The notes below the pieces were generated by a model. That model saw only the letters and a program-made list of their open reading frames with translations, did no database searches and was not told the DNA's origin. Of a stretch of DNA of 64,000 nucleotides, positions 16,501 through 28,092 are shown one piece after another; the stretch's first letter is position 1, and each line of letters opens with the position of its first letter. This stretch comes from Paraspadella gotoi (Eukaryota > Chaetognatha), in NCBI GenBank assembly GCA_051294375.1, contig CM119269.1:7871225-7935224 (forward strand). Reading direction: 5' to 3'. Made by a program: the position numbers and the translations under genes.

Positions 16501-16863
16501 AGAGATAAATTATGACTTCCTAACAAAATGCGATTCTTGGCAACTGATATTTTTGATTAATGATTATGAAATGGACGCGTAAGGTAATACAACTTTGGTG
16601 AGAAAGTGTTGGTTCAGGTGAACGTACGAGCAAGATCGAGCCGGAGCGAATTAACGAAATGGCACCGAATCCACTCAGAATCTCCCCCCCCCCTATTTCC
16701 CCAATTTCCAGATCAACAACGCGGCGCGAATATCGGGAACAACGTGGCGTCCATCCTCGCCGCCGTCATCGTTATGCTCAACGTCGCCATCGCCGCCTTC
16801 GAGATGGGCGAATTCTCTGACCCCGACGCTGTCGGCGCAACCGACGGAGACCTCCGGCATTGA
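13524..16863 (+). CDS. NINJ: Ninjurin family protein (5' end not found)
   Basis: Ninjurins are small two-pass plasma-membrane proteins. NINJ1 oligomerises to rupture the membrane in lytic cell death, and family members also act in adhesion. Four exons join cleanly in frame: 13,524-13,583, 13,651-13,751, 13,977-14,080 and 16,712-16,863. The first ends in the signature NTYATKKT and the second begins IGLGLLDLSIMMNNAVMLK, which matches the conserved amphipathic region of ninjurins. Two hydrophobic helices follow, one in exon three (VMVVSSLGFQLILGILLAWL) and one in exon four (ASILAAVIVMLNVAIAAF). The protein ends at TGA 16,861-16,863 with an acidic tail. The upstream coding exon carrying the start Met was not recognised. 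The last intron is 2.6 kb and full of repeats. Assignment to NINJ1 or NINJ2 is not possible. Confidence 0.85.
14150..14305 (-). mobile_element. tRNA-derived SINE-like sequence
   Basis: On the minus strand a polymerase III B-box-like word (GGTTCTATCCC) lies about 45 bases after an A-box-like word (TGGTGCAGGAGCC). The spacing and the non-tRNA flanks fit a SINE head better than a functional tRNA. It lies in the large ninjurin intron. Confidence 0.45.
14310..14722. mobile_element. Partial copy of the MITE family
   Basis: This copy shares the internal block (atccaaatctg, agggttagtactat, aatgttcataagtacaa) and the terminal tttttactacgctt with the copy at 60,001-60,425. The left terminal repeat is missing. 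Confidence 0.6.
15700..15880 (+). mobile_element. Dispersed repeat (family R1) with a tRNA-like head
   Basis: Starts with an A-box-like ggcgcagtggctaa. It continues into a tail shared with 55,780-55,925 and, inverted, with 63,655-63,795: a ccttaa-ccacc-gcctg segment, ggggcaagatagctt, then a tgaataa-rich end. Probably a SINE in the ninjurin intron. The family name R1 is mine. Confidence 0.5.
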
Positions 16864-18440
16864 AGAACCGGCGCTCGATGACGGACGAGGCAAAAACCCA
16901 TCCCCCCCTATATTTTAGTTGCACGGCTTATTTTCGCGGAAGATTTCCTGAAATCGCGACTTTTTTTTTTAATGGTTACGGTTTTCAAATTCCGCACTGG
17001 CTCCTTTGCTGCCTTGAGTATTCGGGAATATATATTTTTCAGCGGTGTAATTACAATTTGTTTTTATTTTATTGTCATTTCGTAAGAAATCGCGTAACTT
17101 GACTAAAAATATAGTTTGACCTCGACATTTCCGTTAATTATTATTGTAATAAATCTTTACAAAAATAGGAAAATGAAAAACTACCATTCGTACAAATACT
17201 TTTGACGTGATACTTTTTTTGTAAATCCTCGAAGATAAAAAGTCAAATAAGATGTTAAGATAGGGCCAATCATTGTCAATGGGGTGGGTCATTATGAAAC
17301 TTCATACATTTCTGAGAAAACTTTCAAGGGACCAAATTTTTCTAAAATAGCTAGAAGCACTAGTAATTAATTTTTTTAATAGATAGGAAAAGTCAAAAAT
17401 ATTTTTTGGGAATTTTTGATCATTAAAAGCAGATTCAGATAGCTTATGAAAAGTTGTCTTTGATGATAAGTGAGTCAAAATTAGGATAGATTTGTTTCAT
17501 GCTGTTCCCATTAAAATTATTGAATTAAATTTGGTCAATATTTTTAGTTTATTTCCCCTATTTTTTAGCCAAAGATTACAACAATACATAAATGTCTCAT
17601 ATCAGACATCTATAAAAATTGAAAAAGGTTTTGAACAAAATCTTGTTGAAAGTAACCTAGGCCTAGTGCTTTTGAGAATTTTCTGCCTGAACTACGAGCC
17701 GAATACAAGAAAATAAAAGAAAACTTTTTTTTCTCTTAACAAGCGAGATAAGTTTACTTCAATTCGCATAACATCGCACTGTACAAATTCGACAACTGGA
17801 AAGGTTCTACATACTATAAAGCGAATACCAAAGTACGCAATATCCGGGACTAGCTCTTTCTCTTGCTCCATTCTCTGACAGACACACAAACACACACACT
17901 CTCTCTCTCTGTCGAGGGCCCGCCTCGAGCGAAGCCTGCCTCGCTGGCATGGACGGAAGCCTTTTTATATCGATGGTCTCTGCTCCTCCATGGGGTCGTG
18001 GTAAATGGAATTGGGAGGAAGGGAAAGCATTTGGCTGGAGCGTTGGGATTTAGAACCGGGGATAGGAGGAAGGAAGAATAGAGTGGATATGAAAAACCAA
18101 TTAACCACGCGACTGTGTCTACTTCTTTTAAGCCGAAAAGACTCCTAAAACTCCCTTCGACCCCCCAAAAGCCTTTTTTTTCTAGCGTGAAAGAATATTG
18201 ATTGTCGATGACTTCATGAGAATTGCACTGGGCATGATTGCGACGAAAGGGAACATGACTAAAAAAAATCTGGTCTATTCGGGGAGGGACGTGGAAAGAA
18301 GAAGGGGAGGGGGGGGGGAGAGGAGATGGGGGGGGGTTTGGAAGCGCCGTTAAATTAGATAGCGTGAGTCGACCGAGTCGTATGAAAAAAGAACATAACC
18401 GATAACGAAACTACAAATGCGAAATTCTTCTCTCTTTTTT
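16864..18440. other. Convergent intergenic region, no gene seen
   Basis: Lies between the 3' ends of ninjurin (+) and GALNT1 (-). Around 17,425-17,480 a stretch resembles a decayed piece of the MITE family (gcagattcagatagcttatgaaaagttg). Poly-G/C runs occur near 18,300-18,345. No exon or RNA gene is supported. Confidence 0.5.
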
Positions 18441-21400
18441 TTACTGAAAGTTCTTCCATTCCAAATCTTTTAGTATCCATTTTTGATCGGACTTTCCGCT
18501 GCAGGGACCGATTTCCGGCGTGTCTCGGTCCCCGCCGGAGGCCGGGCCGCCGAGGCACTAAGGGAGGAAGGGTAAAATAAAATTCATCAAGTTTTTTTTC
18601 CGTTGAATCGTCTTGAAGAAAGATCAAATCGTAGTCATCGTTCCGACCGCAACCTGGTTGCTGTTGACGTGCCGCACGGCGAGGGATCGCTTGTCGTATT
18701 CCCACAGTTGATTCCCCTTCATTCCGTGGCACTTGTAGAGTTTGACGGGTCCACCGTGAGCTGAGACGTCCAGGCACAAGTCGTCCGTCATGATCTCCTT
18801 TTTCTTCGTGTAGGAGAAGACTTGATTCCCGCCCATCCCGTGACAGTTGACCACGCCTACCTTCTCCCCGTTCTTGCGACCCATACTGTCGAGGCAGCGA
18901 CCGGTGTCGCTGTGCTGGATCTGGAAATGGTAAGAAAGGTAAGGAGGAGCGAGGAAAAAAGTCGATGGCAATAGTGGTGGGATCATTGGAAACGGTTATG
19001 GATAAAATAAGATGGTAGATGGCGAGAAAGTGATGTAAAGCATAGCGAGAAGGAAAGAAAATGATGGGGGGTTGAAGCGCAACGAAACCAACGTGACCGT
19101 ATCTAAAACAAGAGGCTACATATACCCATCCCTGGATATTAATAGATATTAACACTGATAGAAAATATTAAAATTTTAAAAGAAATACCTCTCCGAGAGA
19201 GAAGTACTCCAAAGGCATGTGGGATTCGGGATAGATATTCTCGAGATACCACCGAAAAGTTTTGCACTGGAGATTTGATCGGAGGCCGCGCCGTTCGGTC
19301 ACGTCGCCAAAGTCCGTGTTGCGCACCCCTGTCAAAAATGAGAATTGTTTTTATTTTAAACTTGAGCAAAAGTTTTATTTAATATACACTTTATACAGGA
19401 ATTTTATTTTTTTTTATTCCTTTTTTTTCTAGAATATATGGCAAAACTTAAGGGAACTGTAAAAAGTAAGGTTAGGCATCGAGATAAATTATGAGGTGAG
19501 TAAGGAAGGAATGTTAATGTCAATCGTTTAATTCCCGAAGTTCATAAGCGCACGTCACGTCTCTCAAATCCCATCGAAAATGAAGTTTCTGCCGAAACAC
19601 CCCTCTCCTCCTCGAGAAAGGTCGCGCAACAGCAAAAAGCTGGAGTAAAAAGACTGTTAGAACTGTATGACTGTATGAACGGGGGCCCGAAAAGCTAAAT
19701 TTCTACCAAGCGGAACTTGCAAAATTGAAGAGAAAAGAAATGTCATGAACGCACTTACGCCTTTTATTTTAATCTCTCAACGGAACCATCGACGAGAAGA
19801 CTAAGACAAACAAATGTTTTTTCCGATGTTTTTAAAATCCCGATGGCCATTTAGAATTTCGATGAGAGAAAGAAACTGACCTGGATTAATCTTGTAATAA
19901 AACTCTTTCCATTCGTCCATCCAAACTTCTGCCAAACGCGCGTTGTTGTGATTGATCACGTGACCCGTGCCGCCCGGAAAAGTATACGGTGTCGCCTGTG
20001 TGTTTGGGGAGAGTTTCAATAATTTATATTTGTATATTATTAATTAAGCTAATTCAATCCATAGTAAGGCATTACCTTCCGAAAAACGTGGCCGACGTGT
20101 GAACAAGTGACGATGAGCAAAGTCCCGTGACACATCCATATCTGAGAAGGGATTCCACCCGATATTGTTTTACACACCAGAAAAAATACAAAACCTTCGA
20201 AAAGTCAAAAGACAAAACCGAAATTGAGATTCACCCTGAAGGACAGCTCGAGATTCTCTCCGCCCCAGATGTCCATCCCGGGGTCGTATTGGCCCAGTTC
20301 CTCGAACTGGTCTCGGTGGATGGAGAAGAGCCCTCCCGCCATGGTGGGCGTCCGCGTGGGAAGAGTTCGGTCGCCTGCCCGACGGTCCATTTCTCTGCCC
20401 GGGAGAATTCAAAAAAAGAAAAAAACTAAAATGTGAAGACAACTAAAAATTATAAAAACAAAATTCTCCTCAATTCTCACCGTTGGGGAACGGGGTACCA
20501 CCGGAAGTTGAGCTTCCAGTTGAAGCCGCCCCACGTCATGTCGCTGCCGGTGATGTATTCGAACGTTTCGTCGCTGATGACGTCGATGATGGGACAGACG
20601 ACCCTCTTTTTGTCGACGGCGATCTCGGCCAGAAGCGGCTCAAGCCAACCTTGAAGGAAGAGAAAAAGTAGAACGGGGTAATTGTTTTTCTTTTTGATTC
20701 GTGAATCGTCGCGATACAATAATTATCAATACAATGCAAATGAGAGCAGTGACCCGAGTAACGAGAAGGAAAACGGATAAAACCAACAAATAATAAAAAA
20801 AAACATTACAAGAAAACATTACTAAACACAAGAAAAAAGAAAAGCAAAAAACAATTGAGAGGAGGCACAAAAATCAAAGAAAAAATCCACGATCGCCCCC
20901 AACCTCGAGTCGCTTCGCAGTGAGCGTCGAGAAATGTGAGGACGGGCGCCTTGGCGACAGAGGCGCCTCTCAATCTGGCGCGGATGAGACCCGAACGGGC
21001 GCCCATCCTCTCCACACGAACAGGGACGGGAAACTTGGCCGTCTCTTCCTCCAGAGGTCGGCCCAAGTATTCGCGTTCTGAGGCGTCGTCGACTGATTGA
21101 ATTGAGAAAAAGAATAATTTTTCAAAAATGTCGACAAACAAAGCCCTAAATGTTCAATAATGCAATGCAAATTGTATGATGTGAGAATGCGTTTAATACG
21201 TTCTTGTTCACAGTTATGCAAATTTCCATTATTCTTCGGTTATAACCAATGGAAAAAATCTTAAAAGCATAAGGATCGTCGCAATTGCATAAGAAAAATC
21301 TGGATTGACGACAAATTTTGATACTAAAAAAAATCAATTTTGAAAAAAAAAATTTATAAACAGAAAGAAAAAAAGAAAAGAATAAATAAAGAATAGAAAG

Positions 21401-23571
21401 GAAAGAAGGAAAGAAAGAATAAAAAAAAAAAGAATAGAAAAGGAAAGAAAGAATAGAAAGGAAAAGAAAGAATAGAAAGGAAAGAAAGGAAAGAAAGAAT
21501 AGAAAGGAGAGAAAGGAAAGAAAGAATAGAAAGGAAAGAATAGAAAGGAAAGAAAGAATAGAAAGGGGAAAAAAAGAAAATTAATTTATATACAGAAAGA
21601 AAAATTCTATTTTGCGATTGTCAATTTACAGTTAGTTTCTGAAAAAAAAAAAAACCTTTTTCATTGTCAAAAGAATAAATATAAAACACTAAAATAACTT
21701 ATTTCGAGTTTAATTTTTAGCAAGTGCTAAGACTGGAGTAACATTATTGAAGGTACTTTTGTTTTACTTTTAGCCCGCATAAGCGAGCAGTTTGATCGAA
21801 TGCGACCTCTCTAAACACTGTCAGCATTCCCAGACAAAAGACAAAGTGAAACTTGAATCAGACTGACGAAGTGAAGTAAAGACTAAAGTGAAATAAAAAC
21901 CCGATGTTACTATAGCAAAATGATAACATGCACGAATGCGATGCTTAATTTTGCGAGTTCAATCCCAATTCAATTTTTTTTTTTAATAAAAACACAGAGA
22001 GAGAGAGAGAGATAGAGAGAGAAAAGAAAGAAATCAAATGGCAGCAGCAGAAGCAGCAGGAGAAAAGAGAGAAAAAGAGAGAGCCCCTGCAGAGCCAGCT
22101 GCAGACTCAAAAGGCAGCAGCAAAAGCAGCAGGAGAAAATAGAGAAAAAGAATAAGCCCCTGCAAGCCAGCTGCAGACTCGTTTTTTTCCCTATGTCTAT
22201 GATTATGAATCAGTGAATAGGGAAAAGAGAGAGGGAGAGAAACATGTAATTAAAGAAAAAAGAGAGAAAATTTGTTTGTTTTGATAAAACGTAAACAAAA
22301 CATATTTAATAACTGTCCAGACTCAATTTTAAGCACATTGATGATGAGAAGCTGTATATAAATTTTCAGCTTCATAAACCCAAATTTAATCAAAAAAAAA
22401 GCGATCTATAATTTGGAACGCCCGACCGACGACGACGCCGACGCCACTTATGCGCAAAAGTGTTACAATATCGCTTAGCGATTGCGACGATAAAAACATT
22501 AACTCAATCTCCCCCCCCTCAAAAAAAATAAAAAATAATTGCCCAAAAAACTATATTTCTATAATAATTAATTGAATAACCCATTGAACTCTAAGAGTCT
22601 AAGACCTAGAATGATTTCGGCGATGAGGTGATGAGGCGATCGGTTGATGACGGAAGTGACGGTCCGAAGCAGCGTCGACCACGCCTCGTTGTGAAAGACG
22701 ATGATGATGGAGGTTGAGGGGAGTTGGGTGGGGTAGGTCTTTGATTTGCAGCTGGAAAGGTAAAGCGGAAATAGAAAACGGGAGACTACGTGACGGCTAA
22801 GTGACTCACCCTTCCATCCTAACGTCGGGCAGCGTCCGGTTGAGCCGGATCTTATCGCTGGCCATGATGTTGAACTGATTCAGTTTGAATTTCGTCCTCA
22901 TCGTCTCCTGCTGATCCTTGGGGATGTAGACCGGGCGACCCATTTCGCCCGGCGCGCCGTCGTCGGCGGCGTCGGCGGTCCGACGTTCCCCGGGTCGAGA
23001 TTTGGTTCCGCCGCCTCCGAAAAGTTTGCCGAGGAGTCCGCCCTTACCGCCTTTGCGGTCTTCGCCGCCACCGCTGGCGCCGCTTCCAGCGGCGCCACCA
23101 CCTCCGCCGGCGATGCCGATCTTGTCGCCGGCCAGGGCCGCGCCACCCCCGCCGGGGTCATCGTGACAAGATCGAGAGGCGCAGTCGGTGAAGTACATGA
23201 TGATGAGGACGTCGAAGAGGAACCAAACTAAACTCGTAGCGAGTATAGCCTTTTGGACCCGGGGGGGAGGTGGGCGTGGTGGTGAGGTGGCATTTAGGAA
23301 GGGAAGAAATCGATGTTTAATATAAATTAATCAATAAGCTAATTGAGACGTGGTAGTCATATCTTTTTCTTTTGATCAATGAAAAATTCCCAAAAAGTCG
23401 AACTAATGTAAATTTATTATTTTAACTACGCGAAAAAAAAAAAGATTTGAACGTTTAAATTACGACAGATACGAAAAAACCTACGAACGCCCTCCTCACC
23501 TTGCAGTAGATGAGCTGAGTTCTCGAATGCATCCTGAAGCTGCAGAACCGCAGCGGATTAGAGATCCTCAT
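18441..23571 (-). CDS. GALNT1: Polypeptide N-acetylgalactosaminyltransferase, GALNT1/13 type
   Basis: A Golgi type II membrane enzyme that starts mucin-type O-glycosylation by moving GalNAc from UDP-GalNAc to Ser/Thr. Eleven minus-strand exons were assembled. Exon 1 (23,500-23,571) gives a short cytosolic tail. Exon 2 (22,810-23,249) gives the membrane helix ([20 protein letters not shown]), an unusually long Gly-rich stem, then [14 protein letters not shown]. Later exons carry [36 protein letters not shown], the metal-binding DAHCE (DxH) motif, [42 protein letters not shown] and [10 protein letters not shown]. The C-terminal ricin B-type lectin domain (about 18,441-18,920) has repeats with [41 protein letters not shown] and a terminal DQKWIL. 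The best family match by eye is GALNT1/GALNT13, including the N-terminal LATSLVW and the lectin repeats. Stop TAA is at 18,441-18,443. Confidence 0.95.
21355..21575. repeat. Purine-rich (GAAAGAATAGAAAG)n repeat in a GALNT1 intron
   Basis: An irregular A/G-rich tandem repeat, built on gaaagaatagaaaggaaag, inside the large intron after the second catalytic exon. Confidence 0.8.
22036..22182. repeat. About 73-bp tandem duplication with CAG and CTGCAG motifs
   Basis: Two adjacent copies of a unit with ggcagcagca, gcagcaggagaaaa and ccagctgcagactc. They differ by a few indels. Lies in a GALNT1 intron next to a GA tract at about 21,995-22,022. Confidence 0.8.
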
Positions 23572-25243
23572 GCTCCCTCGGGTGAGTCAAAGATGATGAC
23601 CAAGGGGTGAGGAAGAGGCGAAGGGCGGGAGGTCACGAGGTTCTTCCGACCCAAGCGTCGCGTCGACAAGTTGGGCGGCCAGAGTCCCGCCTTTCTTCAT
23701 GGCAAGAACCACGACGACGACCACGAAGGAGAAGCGTCCGCAACATAGCGCCAAAGAATATTGTAGTTGTTGCTCGTTGATGATCAGAATGGAAACGATG
23801 GGAAAGGGGCCAAGGGTAAAGTGGCCAAGGGGAAAGGGCCCAAAAGATGGCCGGGAAGGAACGAAAGGCTCGCGTCTTTTCTCTCCGATCGTTGCCGATT
23901 ATTTTTCCCTTCCGAGTCCTTTTTAATTTCGCATTTTCAATTCGAAGATCGAAAAAAGAGAAAAAAAAGTATTTTTGAGATCAGATCTTTGGTTTTCGTT
24001 CACGAATTCCTTCGGCTTTTCTCTCTTTTCGTTTTTTCATTCGAGGAATTTTTAAAGGACGAAGTCGCAGTTGTCGTCGTCGTCGTCCCCCCGCTGCGTC
24101 TCGATCCTCGTAGTCATTAAGCGCGGGCTTTGGGGACGGCCGGACTCGAAGAAAGCGCTAAAATAAATCAACGGGGAAAAGCGGGACCCGCCTGGCTGTT
24201 TTGAAAAAAGGGGGAGAGGTGGGATGAGCAATTAAGAATCTTATTGAATTAACAAAGAAAGAATTACGAGGTAAAAGATTAACCTTAACAGGAAATTAAA
24301 TGACAATTTCGATCAACCCAGGACAAAATAGGGGAAAAAAAATAAAAGCCGGGACGAGACAGAAGAAAAAACCCAGCTGGACTCGGCGGTTTGCGACGAA
24401 CAATGACGTCACCGGTTGACGTCAAATTCTCTTAAAAGTCCAGATACGTGGCGGAGGGGCGACGGACGCGTGGCCGAAGGGGGCGAACGACGCCATCGAG
24501 GATCGCGTGACGTCGTCGCAGAATCGGAGGACCACCCGTCGGGCTACCCGGCCGTTTGGAGCCCGAACGGGTTTATCGACGAAGACGAGGAATTTCCGTG
24601 GAAAGATTTCGTCGGATGTCGTGATGGACGATGAAACGTCTTTTGGTCGAGGATGTTAAGATGACGAGGGCATCTGGCGGAAGAATTGGGTTTCACGTGA
24701 GGGCACTTGTTTTGCGGAGGAGACTTCGATACCTTGAATCTGGGCCTGGGGACCCCAGTGGGGTGATCTACAGTGAGATACTCATTGTGTTAATCCTTTC
24801 GTGAGATACTCCAAACACTACACATTGTATTTCAATGGCTAGTAATCATATCCTATGGCCCTACCAAAATTTAAATAATTTAAATTAATAGAAGACAGAA
24901 ATTTCATTAAAGCAGATGCCTGGAATCGGAATGATGTTGCGAAAATTCCGGGGACATTAATTTTCATATTTATTAATAATATTAATACATCACAAAAATA
25001 ATCGGAGATAGGATCCTCCCTAAACCAACCCCAGTCAGTGATTTTGTAAATAATCGTGGGAAAACAGAGAACTCTGGGGGGAAAAAAACGTAAAAGTTCA
25101 CGACCCTACTCCCACAAAAAAATTCAGACTAAGTTTAATTGATAAAAATTAAAGATTCGAAACTTCAGCTCTCAACACAATTCATTCTATTTTCTTACAA
25201 TTTTTTACATATGCCCAACGATTAACCAAACTCGTCTGGCTCC
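23572..25243. promoter_or_regulatory. Divergent intergenic region with paired CRE sites
   Basis: This 1.7-kb region separates the start of GALNT1 (minus) from the start of the secreted cysteine-rich gene (plus). Two perfect TGACGTCA palindromes lie at 24,404-24,411 and 24,417-24,424, almost midway between the two start codons. TGACGTCA is the consensus for CREB/ATF bZIP dimers. Open frames here lack recognisable domains and splice structure, and I do not call them genes. Confidence 0.45.
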
Positions 25244-25763
25244 ATGGCCGATTTCGTCTTCAACCTTCTGCCGCTAATTTTGGCCGTCTCCTTGACGACG
25301 GGATGTCAAAAGGAGGTCATTACCTACAAGGACGCCGTCTGCGAAGAAGACGAGGAGGCACTGCGGAAGAACGTCCGCAACTCCACCCCGGGCATCGACG
25401 ACGGATGCAACAGATGCTTCTGTCGAGAGGGACAATGGAGATGCGAGCAGATTAGATGCGGGTGATGAATGCTGGGGCGGAGAAGTAAATTAACCATATG
25501 GTTTCCGATTACTTCGGGATTTAACTTTCGAGCTTTCATCGTTTAATACGACTAGAATCTGGAAATCTCCTTATTGAATTTTTCTTCCACACAGATGCAT
25601 GCCGGGGACGCTGTTTCACACGTGGAACGGGACGCACAAGTTGGCCTGCTACTGCAGGTTCGACGGAATCCCCGACTTCGACGACTGCACCAAGGAGTGG
25701 GTCTACGTGCGAGAGCGGAGGCGGATCAGGGGTAGGGCCAGTAGGGCCTGGAAAAGACCTTAA
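25244..25763 (+). CDS. Small secreted cysteine-rich protein (VWC/pacifastin-like)
   Basis: Two exons (25,244-25,461 and 25,595-25,763) join through a split Gly codon to give about 128 residues. A signal peptide is clear (MADFVFNLLPLILAVSLTTG). The mature part has eleven cysteines, including a CxxCxCxxGxWxCxxxxC block (CNRCFCREGQWRCEQIRC) like the C-terminal half of von Willebrand C domains and of pacifastin-type inhibitors. Two N-glycosylation sequons are visible (NST and NGT). The tail is very basic, with several Arg-rich clusters that could be cleavage or heparin-binding sites. The exact family and function are unknown. A secreted extracellular modulator or protease inhibitor is an inference from the pattern. 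Confidence 0.75.
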
Positions 25764-28092
25764 AATGGCTGAGGGTAGAAAATGAAGAAAATTTTAGCTC
25801 CGGCGGAAGAAACCTATCCTGCCTAATCAATGAACGTTGAAGGAACATATCATTTTTGATATCATGTACAACATACACATTACATTGTACAGTCGCCAGA
25901 ATCGCCAGAATGAGTTGACAGTTTTTCGAAACGAGTCATATCTCATTCCACTTTTTTTCCGCTAACGAATAAAATGATTTTTCAACTGGGATTCCTTCAG
26001 ACGGCGACGAAACTTTTTCATCAACATTCATAACTGACAATATTTTACGATCAAGTCTAAGAATTTCCAAATGATTTAACGTGAATAAGATGGTTTATTA
26101 ACGCAACAAAAGCTGTGCCAAGTGTACAAGTCATAATTTCGTGGTAAGATCGAAGGCATGAAACATGCAAAGAACAGTTTGCTTTTGAAAATGAATAACT
26201 GCATCACAATTTTCAAGAATTTTCGGGGGGCTTTTATAAGTCGCCGATAGAAGGAACAGCTTAAACAGACATAACAATGCGTCTCATCTGAAAATACTAC
26301 ATATCTTTTATCAGAAATTCAGTTATTCAAGGCGAAAAGGTTTTTGCCTGTTGCCCAAAAAATGCGATGGAACCTAGTAGAAAAATTTACCTAAAAAAAA
26401 CTTTAGCTTTGCGGTATAAAATGTTATCGTTAAGTAGCAAAAAAATGCAGAAATAGATAAAATAAGTTTCTTAATAAATGAGGAACTTAAATTAAGCATT
26501 AAGTCGGACTGTGATAGATATATATGATAGACTACCAACGTTCAGTTTAAAATTACGATAATAGTCAAAAAAATTATAATCGCAAATAATAACCTGTCGT
26601 CCGACAACGATATTTAACGATTAATGTTTTCATGCATAGACACTAGCATAACGATATACGCATTCTGCAATATGCAATAATGGTATTGACATCACGACTC
26701 CCAGAAAGCCATAAGTAGCAGATATCATAAGTGATAGATCATTTATTTTAGTGTATATAAGCAGTCTTTCAACCCCAAATCGGCAGTGAGTGAATTTTAA
26801 TATTAAAAATAAAGAAAAAAAAATTGTAGTCAAGATTATATATGCGAAAGAATAAAGTGAATCAGTAATAGTTTGCTTTTTTTAACGGAGCAACGACTAA
26901 GCACAAAAGCTAAGAGAGGATATTCATATTGTTCGCTTAATTATATAAAAAAAAAAAGATCTCGCACGGTCTCACGCGATGTTTTTATTTTTAACGGTTG
27001 TTGTTTTTCGATCCGTTAACCCGAATGATGATTTCATGACCTTTCCACGATTCCATGGCAAGTTTGAAAGTGTGAGAGGCTGTGAGGAGAGGAAGGTAAG
27101 AGACGCAATTATTCCATGCACCTCTTTTCAATAACGATATTTTAAACAAAATGACATTTTAACAAACAAAAGATTCAATCATTTTCCATGATTATAACTG
27201 TAAGAATGCAACGCTCGTTAAAAAAAATTGTTTATAAAAAGAAAATTGTAAAATAACCCAATTTGACAAAGATAAATCTAAATCCGGATTTGAAAGTTTG
27301 GAACCGTAAACAAAATTTTAATTTCGTAAAATACGTTATTATAACGTGTATTTGCATTATTTTAACTTTGAAAGAAAATGTTCTACTTTGTTCAAATTCG
27401 AAGGAAAATTTCATCGACTTTTTTTTGAAGCGAACAATTTGACAGCAATTAATGCCCTTTTAAAAACCCAAATATATATTACAGAATGATACTGCAACAG
27501 ATGGAAAAACGTCATTAACGTTCGTACTGAAAAAAATTTGTATGTGTAAAATTAGCCAAAATATAATGGAACAAGCTAGCTCAGTCTGAACTAGTTCCAA
27601 GTTACTGTCCCCTGATAATTTTTTTTCAGAAAAAAATAAAAGGTTTGAAATGGGGAAAAAAAGCCGGTTTGTGAAAGGGAGAAAACGAAAAAGGAAAAAA
27701 AAAAGTTGAAAAAGCCTTGTGCATTCATCCGCTTTCGGCCGGAACCACTTCCGGCAATTCGCCGACTACTTCGTCCGAGGCGCCGGAAGATGCGGCGGTG
27801 GCCGGTGGCGGTTGCGGAGGATTCCGACGAATACGTTAGCGTCGTTGCCATGGCTGCGGGAGGAGATGAAGATAAATGGGGAGAAGTTACAGAAAAAAAG
27901 AGTGAGAAAGGAAAAAAAAAAAAAAAAGAAGAAAGTTGAAGAATAAAAAAAATGTAAAAAGTAATAATATATTGATTGTTGTTTCGAACAATAAAATTTA
28001 AAAACTTTCGATGGCCAGACGAGGAAGACGCAATCGTCAATGCAACCCATAATCAGTCGATCAACACAAGCACGCTATCTACGTTTCGAAAG
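25764..28092. other. AT-rich convergent intergenic region, no gene seen
   Basis: Between the 3' ends of the secreted-protein gene and CASC3. I found no exon structure, RNA gene or repeat with clear ends. The Arg/Gly-rich open frames at about 27,700-27,945 are not supported by splicing or similarity. Confidence 0.5.

Noticed and set aside
24416-24634. A 72-codon frame upstream of the secreted-protein gene
   Set aside because: It starts inside the CRE pair, shows no family similarity and has no following exon in frame.
27591-28040. A 149-codon minus-strand frame
   Set aside because: Phe/Ser-rich low complexity in AT-rich DNA beyond the CASC3 stop, with no matching family.
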